This document shows positions 55,482 to 64,000 of a DNA stretch of 64,000 bases, piece after piece. The stretch lies in the NCBI RefSeq assembly GCF_017497975.1, contig NZ_JAGDEL010000014.1, forward strand, positions 1 to 64,000, read 5' to 3'. The notes beneath the pieces were generated by a model, which was not told where the DNA came from, ran no database searches, and was given only the letters and a program-made list of their open reading frames with translations. Origin of the DNA: Metabacillus bambusae. Its GTDB lineage: Bacteria; Bacillota; Bacilli; Bacillales; Bacillaceae. Every line of letters starts with the position of its first letter. The stretch's first letter is position 1. The position numbers and the translations under genes are program-made.

Positions 55482-55640
55482 GAAGTTTACACCCCCCCTA
55501 TAAAAGCTAGTTATAATAGTATAAATAAATTCTATCCTTATAAATAGCTATGTTATATCGATTAACTAAATATTGCTATGGACATATTCTTGATTTTCTT
55601 TCAAAATTCCTTTATACAGTGTGTGAATATCTTACAAAAA

Positions 55641-55678
55641 AAGCTCCAATCCCCTTTTATACTAAGGAATTGAAGCTT
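55641..55678 (-). terminator. Terminator downstream of a gene remnant
   Basis: GGAATTGAAGCTT and AAGCTCCAATCCC form an imperfect stem; the minus strand continues with seven T. It belongs to the remnant at 55790-55999, about 110 nt upstream, not to an intact gene. Confidence 0.6.
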
Positions 55679-55789
55679 CTTATCTGAAAATATTAACCTA
55701 TGATTTCTACCATGTCAAAGTCAAAATTAGGTAAGCTCAATTTATTACATTAAATTTCAACTAACATAAGCATTTTATTTTATTAACTC

Positions 55790-55999
55790 CTATTGTATGT
55801 TATTTAACTCCTCAATAAGAGCTCTAACCAAGTCTACTGTAAGGTTTGACTCTGGAAAGTCAGCTAACGCTATCAATGTTTGTGATTTCATTGCAAAGAT
55901 TCCCGGTTGTTTTGTTATCCCAGGAGCATATTTATCTAAAACCTTTAGTGCTTCTTTTTGGTCAAGGAGATCAATAAGTCTTGTCTCTTTAACAATAAC
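55790..55999 (-). pseudogene. 3-prime remnant of an unidentified gene
   Basis: An open stretch of 69 codons between two TAG codons, without a start, reads VIVKETRLIDLLDQKEALK, then VLDKYAPGITKQPG, and ends ALIEELNNIQ. The composition is protein-like (amphipathic helices) and it is followed by a terminator of matching strand, so it looks like the C-terminal end of a lost gene. It reminds me of helical tails on some secreted hydrolases, without certainty. The rest of 55482-56326 is AT-rich and empty, apart from an AACCTACT/AGTAGGTT hairpin at 55997-56030. Confidence 0.5.
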
Positions 56000-56326
56000 C
56001 TACTCAGGCTCAAAATGTCACAAGTAGGTTTTTGAAGAGTTAACTATCTAAGCCTAATCTTCTTTACTTTATTTCTTCTATAGTATTTTCACGTAGTTTG
56101 TCTGAAGCTTAATAAAAAGTATAGGGATTGCTGTAAAAAAACAAATAATAGCTCTGTGATGCGAATCCATACTCTAATGTTAAATAATTACATTAATTTA
56201 AATACTTACACATATATTTAAAGATGTTGAGGAGTTTTTTTGAAAGGATATATTTTTTATTTAGATGATAATGAGGAAATGATGGAGCTTGTTATTCTAA
56301 AATGTCTTATTGAAAGGAATGATAAG

Positions 56327-58036
56327 ATGTCGAGAAAAACGGTCACAAAACAAGGAGGATATTTTGATTATATTGTAATTGGTGCTGGAACTGCTGGAGG
56401 GGTAATCGCCAAAGAATTAACGGATAACAAATTTACTTCAGTTCTTGTTCTAGAAGCTGGAACGAATATGATGGAAGAACTAAGCAGTCCTTCTCGTTCA
56501 GTATCAAGTGCTTTAGCTTCTGATAATAGGTATTCATTTAATGTTCTTACGAAATCAGAGCAAGTTATTAGACGCCAGCTTAGAATGTCAGGCGGAAGAG
56601 CAATTGGAGGAAGCTCAGAACATAATGCAATGTATGCAGTCCGTTGTAGTGGCAACCTTTTTGATGAATGGGCAAGACTCGTCGGGCCTCAATGGAGTTA
56701 TAACAATCTTCGCACGTTATTTAAAAAAAATGAAACATATACTGGAAAGACTCAAGAACCAAACGAACGGGGAACAGATGGGCCAATTTTTATTAGACAA
56801 CAAATGATTCCCAAAGGTGGAATTAATGAAACGTTTGCTAAGGCAATATCAGATGTATTAAATATCCCAATTGTTGAAGATTATAATACAGGTATAAGTG
56901 ATTGTACATTTTACAAATCACAATTTATGAATAAAGAAGTAGATGGAGAGTTCGTCCGATCATCAACTGCAACCGGATATTTAAATGAAGACGTTGTGAC
57001 ACAAGGGAATGAGTTCCGTCCAGATGAGCATGGAGTTGGCCGGAGAAAGTTAGACATTTTCGCAAAGACAACAGTTAATAAAATTTTATTTACACGCAGA
57101 CAAGGAACTTACATTGCTAGAGGTGTAGATTATGTCAAGGACGGGATATCACAAACAGCGTTTGCAAGAAAAGGAGTCATTGTCTGTGCAGGTAATTTTT
57201 CCTCTGTCATTTTACAACGTTCCGGCATTGGAAGATCATCTGATTTGAATAAAGCTGGTATATCGACATTGGTAGAGAGTCCAAATGTTGGCTACAATTT
57301 TCAAAATCACTATTATGTTGGAATGGGAATAGAAGTAGAAACATCACGACTTGAGGCTGTCATTTCCGCAGATCCAGATCAGCCATTTCCGTTAGGTGCT
57401 TTTAAAGGAGAAGATGGAACAGGCCGCCGCCTTCAATTATATTCAAATCCACACGCAAATTACGTACCTAATCCAGTTGTATTCGCCAATAATTGGGAGT
57501 ATGACCCGAAAAAGCCAAGCAATGTCATGAGTGTTGCAATTGGTGACCTTAAGCCAACAAGCAGAGGTACGATTATGGTCGCACATAGTGATCCAGAAGC
57601 TTATCCATCTATTAACTTTAATGCCCTGGGAGACACTGATGATTTAAACTTTATGGTAGATTACTATATTCAGACATACAAAATTATGAAGAGGGCTCGT
57701 AAATTAGATCCAGAAGGGATTTACAAGGTTGTATATCCTCCTGAACATATATTCAAATTAAACGATGAGGAAGAAAAGCGTGCCATTCTTTCTGAATATG
57801 TCAAGGCCACTTATACGAACTTCGCTCATTTTTCAGGGCAATGTCGAATGGGAAGGAGCATTGAAGAAGGAGTTGTTGATGGATTCCTTAATGTCTATGG
57901 TACAAAAAATCTTAAAGTCGCAGATCTTTCTATCTCACCTATTATACCAGATGGTAACACTTCCATACCTGCTCAGATAATCGGTTTAAATACGGTACGA
58001 TTCATTCAGGAGGGTGATGAGGAATTTGAGGAATAA
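56327..58036 (+). CDS. GMC-family FAD oxidoreductase
   Basis: About 569 residues. FAD-binding motif near the start (YIVIGAGTAGGVIAKELTDN, then LVLEAG), GMC block GGRAIGGSSEHNAMY, and C-terminal active-site motifs FAHFSGQCRMG (His) and PDGNTSIPAQIIG (Asn). Enzymes of this family oxidise alcohol groups of sugars, choline or polyols. ATG 56327 is preferred (AAAGGA 8 nt upstream, FAD motif at the usual distance); a TTG at 56240 in the same frame with GAGGAG adds 29 residues. It is monocistronic and ends in a terminator. A sugar-3-dehydrogenase role beside the Gfo/Idh genes is possible. Confidence 0.85.
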   Translation: MSRKTVTKQGGYFDYIVIGAGTAGGVIAKELTDNKFTSVLVLEAGTNMMEELSSPSRSVSSALASDNRYSFNVLTKSEQVIRRQLRMSGGRAIGGSSEHNAMYAVRCSGNLFDEWARLVGPQWSYNNLRTLFKKNETYTGKTQEPNERGTDGPIFIRQQMIPKGGINETFAKAISDVLNIPIVEDYNTGISDCTFYKSQFMNKEVDGEFVRSSTATGYLNEDVVTQGNEFRPDEHGVGRRKLDIFAKTTVNKILFTRRQGTYIARGVDYVKDGISQTAFARKGVIVCAGNFSSVILQRSGIGRSSDLNKAGISTLVESPNVGYNFQNHYYVGMGIEVETSRLEAVISADPDQPFPLGAFKGEDGTGRRLQLYSNPHANYVPNPVVFANNWEYDPKKPSNVMSVAIGDLKPTSRGTIMVAHSDPEAYPSINFNALGDTDDLNFMVDYYIQTYKIMKRARKLDPEGIYKVVYPPEHIFKLNDEEEKRAILSEYVKATYTNFAHFSGQCRMGRSIEEGVVDGFLNVYGTKNLKVADLSISPIIPDGNTSIPAQIIGLNTVRFIQEGDEEFEE

Positions 58037-58122
58037 AAATGAGAATAAAAAACAAAAGATGCTAGCTTGTATATTCTATATAAATCTAGTTAACACAATC
58101 AAATTTTAAGAAGTGATCCAAA

Positions 58123-58155
58123 GTGCCAAACAAAGTATTTTCAAGGGTTTGGCTC
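58123..58155 (+). terminator. Terminator of the GMC gene
   Basis: GCCAAAC/GTTTGGC stem with flanking AG/CT, followed by TTTTCTGTTTTTATT on the plus strand. Confidence 0.75.
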
Positions 58156-58286
58156 TTTTCTGTTTTTATTCGATTATTCTAAAAACACACCTGTTACTAT
58201 TAATACGCTTGATAAAGTCACGATATATACCAATCAAGTAGTTATAAAGTTTTTCCATTGTAAAACAAACCTTGCCTATAGGGTGT

Positions 58287-58592
58287 TTAATTTGTAACAG
58301 CCTTGAAAAGTTCTTCTACTTTATCTAACAGATCAGTTGCCAACTTTGAGTCTACTGCATACATAATCTCTTCAAGAGTTATCTGTTCATATTGATTTAG
58401 TAAATATGGAGGGATCGCTCTAATATCCGGGATTTCATTTAGAACGATCTCCCTTATCGGTGGAATATCTAGCAATTCCTTAAGCTTTGTATGTCTAGTA
58501 AATTCTTTTACATATGAGGTAGTAGGTACATAAGTAAATTGCCATGTTCCACTATTAAATTGAATGATTACTTTATTTTCTTGTTGGACCAT
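58287..58592 (-). CDS. Small hypothetical protein
   Basis: 101 residues, no signal or membrane segment. It is predicted beta-rich at the start (KVIIQFNSGTWQFTYVPTT) and helical at the end (LATDLLDKVEELFKAV). The ribosome site is poor (GCGGTAG). I do not recognise a family. It could be a real small gene or the end of a lost one; it is separate from the glycosidase operon that starts upstream on the same strand. Confidence 0.4.
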   Translation of the reverse strand: MVQQENKVIIQFNSGTWQFTYVPTTSYVKEFTRHTKLKELLDIPPIREIVLNEIPDIRAIPPYLLNQYEQITLEEIMYAVDSKLATDLLDKVEELFKAVTN

Positions 58593-58724
58593 TTCTACCG
58601 CATCACCAACTATACTTCATGAACCCAAGCGATTTGATTTGTCACTGTTTCTATATATATTTCAATTGTTTTTTTGTAGCTGTGTTCACAAAAATATATA
58701 TTACAAAGATTCAGTAAGAGGTAT

Positions 58725-61085
58725 TTAAATAGAGCTTTTTTTATTAAATCTAATTATAGTTATAGATTGCTTCGGAAACTCATAATCAATCGTATTAGCT
58801 TTAACCGTAATATCATGCTGCTTCGGTACTATTTTTCCAGGTGTTTCAAAGCTATTTTCCTCTTCTAATTCATAGCCCGACATTTCATAAATAGTTCCAG
58901 AAAGATCTTCTTCACCTATTTGTTCCAATTCAATTTGTACTTTGACAGGTGTATCTTGAACATTGACGACTTTGACAATGATATCACCTGTTAATGATTC
59001 AACACTTGCAGAATAGTAAAGTGGTTCAATCACTGGAAGCTTATCATCTGTTTCATTGATTAACTCACCGTCAATTAATGTACGAATATGTCTTCCAGTC
59101 ACTTCTAATTCAAGATGATATTCTCTGTCTGTTTCGACAGCAAATAAACTCTGAGTTAAACATGAGTTTCTTCCGTTTACTTCTGAACATAGAACAGCAT
59201 CTTGATTTTGCCATCCACCAATTTCCCATAACAAACGATTCTTATCATCGCTCTGACCAAAAAAGAGTTTAAATCCTCGAACTCCATCTATTTTTTTAGC
59301 CTTTAAAGATAGCTGATAATTTTCCCATTGAATGTTATCAAGTTCAAATTCACTACCATGTTCCAACACGAAATGATCATAGCTCTTTTCTTCTCCAGTA
59401 TCCATATTTCTTAGTTTAATATCATAATAATTTGCAGTACTATAATCGCCAGCAAACATTACTTTACCAGCTATCGGCTTGGAAGAAGCTGCTTCAATAG
59501 TTTGTAATCCATTTGTCTCTACCATCAATGTGTAGTCACCTTGGTGGTGCATAAAAAGCTTTTGAACATAATAGTTGGGAGTTCCATAGACACTATTATT
59601 ATTAAACCAAATAAGGTCCGGCTTCCAATTCACATAATCGATATTACATAGCATAGGTGCATAACATGCTAATCCTACTGCATGGGCGTTTTTTTCAAGA
59701 CCTGTCATAAAAGCTGCTTCAACCAAGGCATTATAGTAAGTATTCCCCCAGGAAGCATACTCTCCCAAAAATACCTTTGGGTCATCCTTCTTGAATACAT
59801 CATAGCGATGATAATTTGCTAAAAACCACTCAGGGGATTGGTAATAATGTTCATCAACAAAATCGGATTTGTTTTCTCTAGCAGATTTCCACCCTCTGTC
59901 ATATTCGCTACCTTCAGCAAATGGGCCACTTGAATTTATTAATTTAATTTCGGGATGCTTCTCCTTTATGGCCTTATGAAAGTATTCATAGCGTTCAAAA
60001 AATGGCTCTCCTACTTCTTCGTTTCCGATTCCTAAATACACTAAGCCAAATGGTTCTGGATGTCCGAGCTCTGCCCGCTTCGTCCCCCAGACTGTAGATG
60101 TATCTCCATTGGCAAATTCGATTAAATCAAGGGCATCATCAATCCAAGGCTGCAATTCTTCAATTGGAACAATTCGTTGATGATGAGGATCGTAGCCTGC
60201 AGGCAATACAGGAATAGGCTTTGCTCCTATATCCTCACAAAACAGGAAATATTCAAAGTAACCTAGCCCTAATGTTTGATTATATCCCCAGTTGCTTCTA
60301 CGTGCTGGTCGTTTTTCAACATCACCAATCGTGTTTTTCCAGCGATACATTGAGTCCCTATCATCTGGATTGAGACTGCCATCATGCACAAGGCATCCAC
60401 CTGGGAAGCGCATAAATTTTGGTTTTAAATCAGCTAGTAGCTTTGCGATATCCTCTCGCATTCCGTTTGGTCGGTTTTTAAAAGTGCGTTCAGGGAAAAG
60501 GGAGATCATGTCAAAATATATTTTACTTTGTTCCGTGGTTGTCAAAACAAGACGACTGCTGTAATCAGTTTCGTTTGCCGTTAAAATTGTTTCATATTTT
60601 ATCCACTCTGAAGAGTTTATTACCACTTCATTTGTTGAATAAACTCTACCATCAGTACTTTCTAATGTAATAGATACTGGTTTAGTAGAATTTGTATCAC
60701 ATCTAGCATAGCAAGAAAAAAGATACCTTTCCCCTTGTCTCACTGGTATACCGGTATTGAATCCCAGATTCATAATACCAGCTCCGTCTCCAGGTTCAAT
60801 GACCGTAAGGGTGAGGTAATTTGTATTTTTTTCATTAAGCGGATAAGTATCTTCAACAAAAATCTCTGCTTTCGCGTCACCACGTTCCACCTTCTCCCAT
60901 GCTGTTAATGCATGATAATCCTTACGGTCAATAGGATCAAATTCGAAGGAACGATTTTGGACTAACTCAGCATAAAGCCCTCCATCCGCTGCATGATTTA
61001 AGTCTTCAAAAAAAATGCCAAATAAATCTCCTAATTTCTCTCCTCTTTCTTTTGCAAGTACCTTTATTACTTTTTTATCAGACAT
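58725..61085 (-). CDS. GH51 alpha-L-arabinofuranosidase with inserted carbohydrate-binding module
   Basis: 786 residues, no signal peptide, so cytoplasmic. Opening LFGIFFEDLNHAADGGLYAELVQNRSFEFD is typical of GH51. A CBM4/9-like beta-sandwich is inserted at about 60-200. The barrel follows (FMRFPGGCLVHDG, acid/base Glu356 in LGIGNEEVGE, nucleophile Glu442 in FLGEYASWG) and a C-terminal beta domain. It removes arabinose from arabinan or arabinoxylan fragments. The ATG overlaps the upstream GH43 stop by one base (TAATG), which means coupled translation. Confidence 0.93.
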   Translation of the reverse strand: MSDKKVIKVLAKERGEKLGDLFGIFFEDLNHAADGGLYAELVQNRSFEFDPIDRKDYHALTAWEKVERGDAKAEIFVEDTYPLNEKNTNYLTLTVIEPGDGAGIMNLGFNTGIPVRQGERYLFSCYARCDTNSTKPVSITLESTDGRVYSTNEVVINSSEWIKYETILTANETDYSSRLVLTTTEQSKIYFDMISLFPERTFKNRPNGMREDIAKLLADLKPKFMRFPGGCLVHDGSLNPDDRDSMYRWKNTIGDVEKRPARRSNWGYNQTLGLGYFEYFLFCEDIGAKPIPVLPAGYDPHHQRIVPIEELQPWIDDALDLIEFANGDTSTVWGTKRAELGHPEPFGLVYLGIGNEEVGEPFFERYEYFHKAIKEKHPEIKLINSSGPFAEGSEYDRGWKSARENKSDFVDEHYYQSPEWFLANYHRYDVFKKDDPKVFLGEYASWGNTYYNALVEAAFMTGLEKNAHAVGLACYAPMLCNIDYVNWKPDLIWFNNNSVYGTPNYYVQKLFMHHQGDYTLMVETNGLQTIEAASSKPIAGKVMFAGDYSTANYYDIKLRNMDTGEEKSYDHFVLEHGSEFELDNIQWENYQLSLKAKKIDGVRGFKLFFGQSDDKNRLLWEIGGWQNQDAVLCSEVNGRNSCLTQSLFAVETDREYHLELEVTGRHIRTLIDGELINETDDKLPVIEPLYYSASVESLTGDIIVKVVNVQDTPVKVQIELEQIGEEDLSGTIYEMSGYELEEENSFETPGKIVPKQHDITVKANTIDYEFPKQSITIIRFNKKSSI

Positions 61086-62002
61086 TATTTTCCACCCCCT
61101 CTTCTATTTTTTTCTCTACCGATTTGTATGTCTACATCTACCACAGGCTTTTCATCGATAAAGTTAATTTGACTTATGCAAGTTTCACGTAGTAAAGATG
61201 TCTCCGGAGCAATCAGTCGATGATAAACTAAATACCAATTCCCCTTGTATTTGGTCATTGATGCGTGTCCAGTACCAAAGAAATGTTCTGATGGTCTAGT
61301 AACCCGATTGTCTTCTGGATTTTCATACGGTCCGTAAATATTTTTACTTGTTGCATAGCAAATTTGATACCTAGGGTCACGTGTATCATAATTACTCCAA
61401 GTTAGTAGATAGGTTCCATCAATTTTTTGCATGTGAGGGCCTTCATTATAAACACCGATGTCAAATACATTTGGATCTTTCCTACGGTTCTTATAAAATT
61501 GATCTGAAAGTCTTACTGGCTCGGTTTTGAATGTTACCATGTCGTCCTCCAATGGGACAATCCAGCACTTCCCTTGGCCCCATAATAGATAGGGCTGATT
61601 GTCATCATCAATAAACAAGTCGGCATCAATGCTTTGACATTGATACTCATACTTTGTAATTAACGGTCGACCAAGCAGATCCCTAAACGGTCCTAACGGT
61701 GAATCAGAAACAGCAACCCCAATTTGTGCCTCTGCTGAGAAATACATATAATATTTCCCGTTATATTTATTTACCCCTGGTGCCCATGCTCTTGAGTTTG
61801 CCCATTCTACATCATTCAGGTCTAGTGCTAAATATGGGCCATCCCAGTTGATAAGATCTTTACTGTGGAACACGTGAAATTTTTCATAGAGCCAGCCATC
61901 ACTGTCCTTTGTTGGATACAGATAATAATCTTCTCCATCCTTCAAAACAAATGGATCTGCCCATTCTCCTTTAATAACAGGTCCTTGTTGATTTTTAATC
62001 AT
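61085..62002 (-). CDS. GH43 glycosidase (arabinosidase/xylosidase type)
   Basis: About 305 residues, five-bladed propeller, cytoplasmic. The three acidic catalytic residues are present: Asp in GEWADPFVLK, Asp in SIDADLFIDD and Glu in VYNEGPHMQK. TGHASMTKYKGNWYLVYHR near the end is typical. AAGGAG lies 8 nt ahead of the ATG at 62002; a GTG at 62011 and an ATG at 62005 are alternatives. It pairs with the GH51 gene downstream for arabinan or arabinoxylan oligosaccharides. Confidence 0.9.
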   Translation of the reverse strand: MIKNQQGPVIKGEWADPFVLKDGEDYYLYPTKDSDGWLYEKFHVFHSKDLINWDGPYLALDLNDVEWANSRAWAPGVNKYNGKYYMYFSAEAQIGVAVSDSPLGPFRDLLGRPLITKYEYQCQSIDADLFIDDDNQPYLLWGQGKCWIVPLEDDMVTFKTEPVRLSDQFYKNRRKDPNVFDIGVYNEGPHMQKIDGTYLLTWSNYDTRDPRYQICYATSKNIYGPYENPEDNRVTRPSEHFFGTGHASMTKYKGNWYLVYHRLIAPETSLLRETCISQINFIDEKPVVDVDIQIGREKNRRGGGK

Positions 62003-62023
62003 CATGCTCACTCCTTTTTTGAC

Positions 62024-62948
62024 TTATTTTAAATACACTTTTTGCAACCGGTTGTATTCCTCTTGCGTAACAGGAATGATAGAACCATGTCGTGGCTTAA
62101 ATGGCATTGAAAAGTCTTTAGGCATTATCCATTTACCTGAAACCAAGTCTGTTGTTTCTAACGGTAAATATCCTCTAAGCCCATATTCATCAATAAATAA
62201 ATACCATTTCTCCTCCACATTTGACTTAAACACAATCGGTCCTTCACCACGTTCCATAAATGTTTCTTCTATGTTTCCGTTTAAAAGAGTAAAGCTCTTG
62301 TCAAAGAACGAATCTCCTTGTTCCTGTACCACATGCTTCCCTTTACTGAATCTATAAATTTGACCTTGATGTTCAATTACAGTGGTGTCTATTATAGAAT
62401 ACCCGTAATCGATGAAGACTTCTGGCTTTGTAAAACGGTAGAAATCCTTTGTCTTCACATAAAACATTCGATGATACCCTTTTTCTTTCCCCCGATCCTT
62501 ATCAGACATCATAGAAGCCCAAAAAATAATATATTCTTCTAAGGTTTTATCATAGTGAATTTCAGGGGCCCAAGTACAGCCCGCTTCTGGGGGAGCTAAT
62601 TCTACCATTCTTTGTTTAGACCAACTGATCAAGTCTGTGGACTCCCATATCATAATTGATCGACTACCTTCTGTTACTGATCTATGCCAATTTCCATTTC
62701 CATGTATTTTAAGATCGGTTGCAACAAGGTAATATTTATCTCCTTCTGGTGACCGAATAACAAATGGATCCCTTACACCCTGTTCACCTAAATTAGATAT
62801 AAGGACAGGCTTTCCACCATTTAACTTTTGCTTTAAGTAAAGGCTCATTTCCTTTACTTAAAGCAAAGTAAACCTGTTCACCATCTTGATAATCTTCACC
62901 CGTGAAATATACGAATAGATATCCTGCATACTCTTCTTGATTCATCAT
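62024..62948 (-). pseudogene. GH43 glycosidase with a frameshift near its N-terminus
   Basis: The main frame (62848-62024, 274 residues) holds the catalytic residues: Asp in GVRDPFVIR, Asp in IIDTTVIE and Glu in RGEGPIVFK. The expected N-terminal blade (MMNQEEYAGYLFVYFTGEDY, then EQVYFALSKGNEPL) is in another frame starting at 62948, behind GGAAGG. The two frames cross at about 62830-62843. The full product would be about 305 residues. The ATG at 62848 is inside the gene and has no well-spaced ribosome site. A real frameshift or a one-base sequencing error explain it equally well. Confidence 0.75.
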
Positions 62949-63183
62949 GTCTTTTAACCTTCCAATCTTTCCAGATATGTGCACTCATCTCTCCTGAAGC
63001 ATGTTTGGTCCAAATTACTTTTTCCTCTGCCGTGGCGAGTCTCTGTATTGTTTTCTCTCTCCGTAACACAATGCGGTTATATTCGGGCACGGATGCTGTG
63101 AAGTAATAATATCCCATCTGTATGCTTGTAAACCCAAGGATCTGCTCGATGATTGGATTATTGAACTGTTCTTTTGTGGCCAT
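62949..63183 (-). pseudogene. N-terminal stump of another GH43 gene
   Basis: Starts MATKEQFNNPIIEQ with AAAGGAA upstream, continues GYYYFTASVPEYNRIVLRR and stops resembling its family after EMSAHIW (62971), directly in front of the next GH43 start. The catalytic ADPWVYKHTDG segment is present only in another frame (63113-63148). Loss of one copy of a 7-base repeat CGAGCAG and gain of one G would produce exactly this. So the gene lost its catalytic Asp and about three quarters of its length. Confidence 0.72.
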
Positions 63184-63242
63184 AAGGTAGAATTCCTTTC
63201 TCTTCGCTTTATTTGCAGTATTATCTCGTTTTCATACTCTAA

Positions 63243-64000
63243 TTACCAATATAAATTCCATGATCTACTTAAGCGAACTAGTGCTTCGAAGTAATAATAA
63301 TCTCCCCATAGGTTGCTTTCATCGATTCCCATTCCTCGTGGTTTATTATATACTCCATGAAGAAGAAGACCGTGTTCCTGATCTGATTCAGTAGTTGTAT
63401 AATTTTCTGATAATGATTTTAAAATTGCTAGTGCAGCATGTTCATATAAAACTCTTTCTTCATCTAATATTGGTAAGTGTTTGATCATTTCCAACAAACC
63501 ACATACAGAAGTTGATGCTGCTGAACTATCACGTTCTTGCTCATCTCCCTCAGTAAAGATTAGGTCCCAAAAACATACATGATCCTCGGGTAATCGATTC
63601 AAGAAGTAATTTGTCAGTATTTTACTCAACTCTAGTAAACTAGTATCCTTCGTATATAAGTAATTTAAGGCAAACCCATATATTCCCCATGCTTGCCCTC
63701 GTGACCAGCATGAATCATCACTGTATCCTTGATGGGTTTTACCTACAATAGGCTTACCAGTTACAACATCCATAAAATAGGTATGAAAAGTTGAAGCATC
63801 ATGACGCACTAAATATTTCTTTGCATTTTGAACATGATTTCTCGCTAATGTTGCATAAAGTTTGTCCCCTGTTTCTTCCGTCGCCCAATAAAGTAATGGA
63901 AGATTTAAGTTACAGTCAATAATCATTCTTCCGCTTTCTTCAGGATTACTTAAATCACCCCATGCTTGGAGGATACCCGCTTTTTCATGATATCTCTTTA
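63243..64000 (-). CDS. GH88-type unsaturated glucuronyl hydrolase, N-terminus outside window
   Basis: The frame stays open to the window edge (RYHEKAGILQAWGDLSNPEE precedes the first ATG), so the true start lies beyond 64000. Visible are 252 residues of the (alpha/alpha)6 barrel, with the catalytic-region Asp in RMIIDCNLNLPLLYWA and the DDSCWSRGQAWGIYGF motif. GH88 enzymes remove 4,5-unsaturated uronic acids left by polysaccharide lyases, which suggests glycosaminoglycan, rhamnogalacturonan or glucuronoxylan as target. It is first of the minus-strand group continuing into the GH43/GH51 genes. Confidence 0.88.
   Translation of the reverse strand, partial: KRYHEKAGILQAWGDLSNPEESGRMIIDCNLNLPLLYWATEETGDKLYATLARNHVQNAKKYLVRHDASTFHTYFMDVVTGKPIVGKTHQGYSDDSCWSRGQAWGIYGFALNYLYTKDTSLLELSKILTNYFLNRLPEDHVCFWDLIFTEGDEQERDSSAASTSVCGLLEMIKHLPILDEERVLYEHAALAILKSLSENYTTTESDQEHGLLLHGVYNKPRGMGIDESNLWGDYYYFEALVRLSRSWNLYW

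Noticed and set aside
55797-56027. Plus-strand frame of 76 codons
   Set aside because: The minus-strand reading of the same bases is more protein-like and has a matching terminator; the plus frame is its shadow.
62793-62984. Separate small gene of 63 codons upstream of the GH43 gene
   Set aside because: Its residues continue the N-terminal blade of the frameshifted GH43, so it is part of that gene.

Overview
The window is low-GC DNA with Bacillus-type ribosome binding sites (AAGGAGG-like), frequent TTG/GTG starts, PrsA, YesM/YesN two-component pairs, an IolT homologue and CcpA-type cre boxes. Together these point to a Bacillaceae soil or plant-associated bacterium. Nearly every gene serves the sensing, breakdown, import or first metabolism of plant or microbial carbohydrates. 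No tRNA, rRNA, CRISPR array, phage module or intact insertion sequence is visible.

Region by region. (1) 163-7611, minus strand: a sensor kinase and AraC-type response regulator followed by two permeases and a lipoprotein of an LplABC-type carbohydrate ABC importer. A 110-nt imperfect palindromic element (3968-4090) lies between regulator and importer. (2) 8142-9104: a lone D-2-hydroxyacid dehydrogenase. (3) 9353-26134, minus strand: a secreted alpha-glucan locus that looks built for dextran or related isomalto-glucans. It holds two paralogous secreted GH31 enzymes, a secreted protein with a TapA-like domain, a GH66 dextranase-type enzyme, a PrsA foldase, a ROK repressor and a 1958-residue fusion of a GH27-like domain, several carbohydrate-binding modules and a GH31 domain. 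A perfect 10+1+10 palindrome upstream of the fusion gene is a candidate ROK operator. (4) 26832-31506, plus strand: a second YesM/YesN pair with an orphan sugar-binding lipoprotein. The response regulator carries an in-frame amber stop inside its receiver domain. (5) 32058-39965: a third kinase/regulator pair (plus) divergent from a second LplABC-type importer and a YesL protein (minus). (6) 40096-40929: a membrane protein with PH-like and FxLYD-like domains. (7) 41220-45988: a LacI-type regulator and a ribose-type (CUT2) ABC importer. (8) 46296-55481: two sugar porters (one IolT), two Gfo/Idh dehydrogenases, two xylose-isomerase-like TIM barrels and an AraC/cupin regulator, a set that suggests oxidation and isomerisation of inositols or keto-sugars. 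A gene remnant and a GMC oxidoreductase follow. (9) 58725-64000, minus strand: arabinan/xylan/pectin side-chain enzymes, GH51, GH43, a frameshifted GH43, the stump of another GH43, and the C-terminal part of a GH88 hydrolase that runs off the window.

How the parts fit: extracellular polysaccharide is cut by secreted enzymes that PrsA may help to fold, YesM-type kinases sense products, and AraC-type regulators switch on importers. LacI, ROK and CcpA sites add local and global carbon control, and cytoplasmic GH51/GH43/GH88 and dehydrogenase/isomerase enzymes process what enters. Signs of gene decay (amber stop, frameshifts, fused GH43 stumps, an isolated 3-prime remnant) show some modules are being lost or contain sequencing errors.
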